From Spirochaetaceae bacterium (GTDB taxonomy: Bacteria; Spirochaetota; Spirochaetia; Treponematales; Breznakiellaceae): a DNA stretch of 6,495 nucleotides. Positions 5,112-6,495 of the stretch are shown here, piece by piece (positions within the stretch are counted from its first letter, which is position 1; the number at the start of each line of letters is the position of its first letter). The stretch is from the NCBI GenBank assembly GCA_031256815.1, contig JAIRPU010000119.1, positions 1 to 6,495 of the forward strand, given 5' to 3'. Below the pieces are notes generated by a model. It had not been told where the DNA came from. It did no database searches and saw only the letters and a list, made by a program, of their open reading frames with translations. The position numbers and the translations under genes are program-made.

Positions 5112-5593
5112 ATTTGTCTGAACATTGAATCTATTTCTTTTTCTTTTGCCACAAGCACGGAACATTTTGCCGAAACAATCATTTCGCGGTGAAGATGAGA
5201 TATAATGTCTTTAGCACAGCGGTCTTTTTCCCAGCCGCCAAGCACTATAAGATCAGCCTTTTTTGCTTCCGCTACAGCTATAATTTCATCGCAGACAGCA
5301 CCGCGTTTAAGTTCGGTTTCGATTCTAACTCCTTTTGATAGGGCAAGCTCGCTTATAAAAGCAAGATAGCGTTTGCCATTGCGTTCAAGGCTTTGCTCAA
5401 AACTGGCGCTTTCGTCGGCAACAAATATGCGGCTCATTGTAAGCTGGCTTAATGTCGCAGAATCGATGACATAAACAGCGCTAAGAGCGCACTTGTAGAG
5501 TTTTGACATAATCACCGAATATTTTGCCGCCTGCACAGACGCTTCAGAACCGGATATAGCAACAATAATATTAGATATAGGCGCTCTAATCAT
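5108..5593 (-). CDS. Universal stress protein (UspA-like)
   Basis: The 161-residue product has the universal stress protein fold pattern: an N-terminal strand and VAISGSEASVQAAKYS (residues 11-26), a middle segment ending in KRGAVCDEIIAVAEAKKADLIVLGG (97-120, the typical strand preceding the nucleotide loop), and a final AKCSVLVAK strand (142-150). The usual ATP-binding signature G-x2-G-x9-G-S/T after LIVLG is missing: the sequence reads GGWEKDRCAKDIIS (119-132), and the aspartate of the usual VAxDGS motif is serine. It therefore probably belongs to the members that do not bind ATP in the standard way. It starts four bases after the subunit D gene, with only a weak GGAT-type ribosome site, so it is very likely co-transcribed with it. 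Such proteins are usually cytoplasmic and modulate stress survival; the partner here is unknown. Confidence 0.85.
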   Translation of the reverse strand: MIRAPISNIIVAISGSEASVQAAKYSVIMSKLYKCALSAVYVIDSATLSQLTMSRIFVADESASFEQSLERNGKRYLAFISELALSKGVRIETELKRGAVCDEIIAVAEAKKADLIVLGGWEKDRCAKDIISHLHREMIVSAKCSVLVAKEKEIDSMFRQI

Positions 5594-5597
5594 ATTA

Positions 5598-6236
5598 CTA
5601 TCCAGACTTTACGTTTTCGGCGGTTTCTTTTCGTTTTTTTAACATCTTGCTCGAAAAAAAAGTATCGCGTTCTTTTTCTTCAAGCGCGGCTTCTATATAT
5701 ATTTTTGTTTCTTTTGCGACAGGGATTACAAGTTTTTCGAGCGCGTTTACACGGCGCTGGGTTTTTCGAACTTCATGGGCAAGCTTCCATGCAATAGTAC
5801 GAACCGAGGCAAGCTCTGTTAAAATTTCGAGTAGAGAAAAGAATTTCAATGTGGTTTCATCATACTCTGCAATGGAATCGCCAAGTGAGTATTTTAGCGC
5901 AGGGGAAGGCAGCGTAACTTCAATGCCCGGCATATTTATACCGGCTTCTTTAATATGCAGTTCTTTTATGGAAAAACTATAGTTTATATTTCTTGAAATC
6001 CAGTCTGTTTTGGCGCGTCCTGCAACAACAAACATTCGTTTTAATGCTGGATACGCATCATTGGCAGCGGAAATAAGATTCCGTTCAAGAATCTTAACAC
6101 GTTCAACCTTGCGCATCAGCGCCATAACAAGAATTTCACGCTTCTGCTCCAGTAACTCGTAGCCTTCGCAGGCAATGGAAAGGCGCTCTTTTATATGAAT
6201 TAAGTTACTTTTAGTAGGCGCAAGCGCTTCTCTCAA
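5598..6236 (-). CDS. atpD: V-type ATP synthase/ATPase subunit D
   Basis: The 212-residue product is the central-stalk rotor subunit D, which links the catalytic A/B head to the membrane ring in the V/A-type ATPases used by spirochaetes. It has the family's long N- and C-terminal coiled-coil helices: PTKSNLIHIKERLSIA (residues 7-22) with KREIL (32-36) at the start, and the diagnostic TQRRVNALEKLVIP (159-172) in the C-terminal helix. Length is normal. The start is TTG, supported by GGAGAA (6248-6243) six bases upstream and by the conserved N-terminus. The symbol here means the V-type subunit, not the F1 beta subunit. A and B genes usually precede D; here the next thing upstream is an insertion-sequence end, so the gene may be cut off from its operon. 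It is followed after four bases by the stress-protein gene. Confidence 0.93.
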   Translation of the reverse strand: MREALAPTKSNLIHIKERLSIACEGYELLEQKREILVMALMRKVERVKILERNLISAANDAYPALKRMFVVAGRAKTDWISRNINYSFSIKELHIKEAGINMPGIEVTLPSPALKYSLGDSIAEYDETTLKFFSLLEILTELASVRTIAWKLAHEVRKTQRRVNALEKLVIPVAKETKIYIEAALEEKERDTFFSSKMLKKRKETAENVKSG

Positions 6237-6242
6237 TATATC

Positions 6243-6248
6243 TTCTCC
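6243..6248 (-). promoter_or_regulatory. Ribosome-binding site deciding the TTG start of subunit D
   Basis: GGAGAA on the minus strand lies six bases before the TTG at 6236-6234. No in-frame ATG lies nearby, and the conserved PTKSNL follows directly, which settles the rare start codon. Confidence 0.75.
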
Positions 6249-6268
6249 AAAATTACAAACCTTATAGT

Positions 6269-6298
6269 ATTCTTACACCAAAATCGATTTTTTGTCAA
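6269..6298 (-). promoter_or_regulatory. Candidate promoter of the subunit D/stress-protein operon
   Basis: On the minus strand a perfect TTGACA (6298-6293) is followed, after 18 bases, by AAGAAT (6274-6269), which is preceded by TGT as in an extended -10. The start site would fall near 6262, about 26 bases before the TTG codon. The -35 box coincides with the presumed end of the insertion sequence, so this may be a hybrid promoter created by insertion. Confidence 0.5.
6280..6291. other. Perfect 12-base palindrome next to the insertion-sequence end
   Basis: AAAATCGATTTT is a perfect palindrome lying in the spacer of the predicted promoter and one base from the presumed insertion-sequence tip. 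It could be an operator or simply the insertion target; sequence alone does not decide. Confidence 0.45.
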
Positions 6299-6495
6299 TA
6301 TTTTTGTATATTATCACTACCTATAGGACACTTGCCTGAGGCGGAATGGATAGGTTGATGTTAGCGTGGAACTGTGCAGGAGTCAAGAAACCTAGCGCGG
6401 CATAGGGTCTGTAGTTGTGATACTTATTCACCCATGTTTGAACAACAACAGACAGTTCTGCAACATTTAAAGGAGTGTAATAGTAATCGAGACAT
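6293..6495. mobile_element. End of an insertion sequence (IS481/IS3-like), cut by window edge
   Basis: The region holds the 3' end of a DDE transposase gene (stop at 6323-6321) and about 28 bases of AT-rich terminal sequence. A plausible tip is TGTCAA at 6293-6298, since IS481-type ends begin with TGT and IS3-type ends with TG. The other end lies outside the window, so the terminal inverted repeat and target duplication cannot be verified. The element lies just upstream of the subunit D gene and its transposase reads toward that gene. Confidence 0.65.
6321..6494 (-). CDS. Transposase, C-terminal fragment (integrase-core type)
   Basis: This open frame enters from the right edge and ends at TAG (6323-6321); 57 residues are visible. 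The stretch TWVNKYHNYRPYAALGFLTP followed by AQF is the typical end of the integrase catalytic core in IS3- and IS481-type transposases (the W-x3-YN-x2-RPH-ALG-x2-TP pattern, here with YH for YN and RPY for RPH). The catalytic aspartates and glutamate are outside the window. The visible frame has no internal stop, so the gene may be intact beyond the edge. The family is more likely IS481 than IS3 from the TGT tip, but this is uncertain. Confidence 0.8.
   Translation of the reverse strand, partial: CLDYYYTPLNVAELSVVVQTWVNKYHNYRPYAALGFLTPAQFHANINLSIPPQASVL

Noticed and set aside
5647..5982. Plus-strand open frame opposite the subunit D gene
   Set aside because: It is antisense to a firmly identified ATPase subunit and has serine/phenylalanine-rich shadow composition.

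Overview
The window looks like the chromosome of a spirochaete, probably a Treponema-like host-associated species. The grounds are a V-type (not F-type) ATPase subunit D gene, moderate-to-low GC coding DNA and the general gene complement. No rRNA or other decisive marker is present, so genus is inference. No tRNA, rRNA or CRISPR array was seen. There are five complete protein genes, one transposase fragment cut by the right edge, and two blocks of very GC-rich palindromic repeats that stand out sharply from the coding DNA.

Layout, left to right. Positions 1-286 are a GC-rich repeat block built of hairpin modules; its last module contains the stop codon of the first gene. A divergent xanthine-dehydrogenase-type molybdopterin-binding subunit (2014 to 284, minus) overlaps by 14 bases the end of a DegT/DnrJ/EryC1/StrS sugar aminotransferase (3218 to 2001, minus), so the two probably form one transcript. 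The aminotransferase has a promoter placed so that its mRNA would be leaderless. A second GC-rich repeat block (about 3260-3530), sharing modules with the first, lies between this promoter and the promoter of a divergent RecQ-family helicase gene (3585-5111, plus). The helicase gene meets a universal stress protein gene (5593 to 5108, minus) tail to tail with a 4-base overlap of stop codons. Four bases upstream of that is the gene for V-type ATPase subunit D (6236 to 5598, minus, TTG start). Beyond it lies the end of an insertion sequence whose transposase fragment (6494 to 6321, minus) runs off the window.

How it fits together: the aminotransferase/molybdopterin-subunit pair and the subunit D/stress-protein pair are two short minus-strand operons, with recQ alone on the plus strand. 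The insertion sequence sits where another ATPase subunit gene (often B) would be expected, and its presumed end carries a perfect TTGACA facing the subunit D gene, so subunit D may now be driven by a hybrid promoter. The most unusual content is the pair of GC-rich blocks: a modular set of palindromes in which at least two hairpin families keep perfect or near-perfect stems although the bases differ between copies (compensated changes), which points to maintenance or spread as palindromes rather than random GC-rich sequence.
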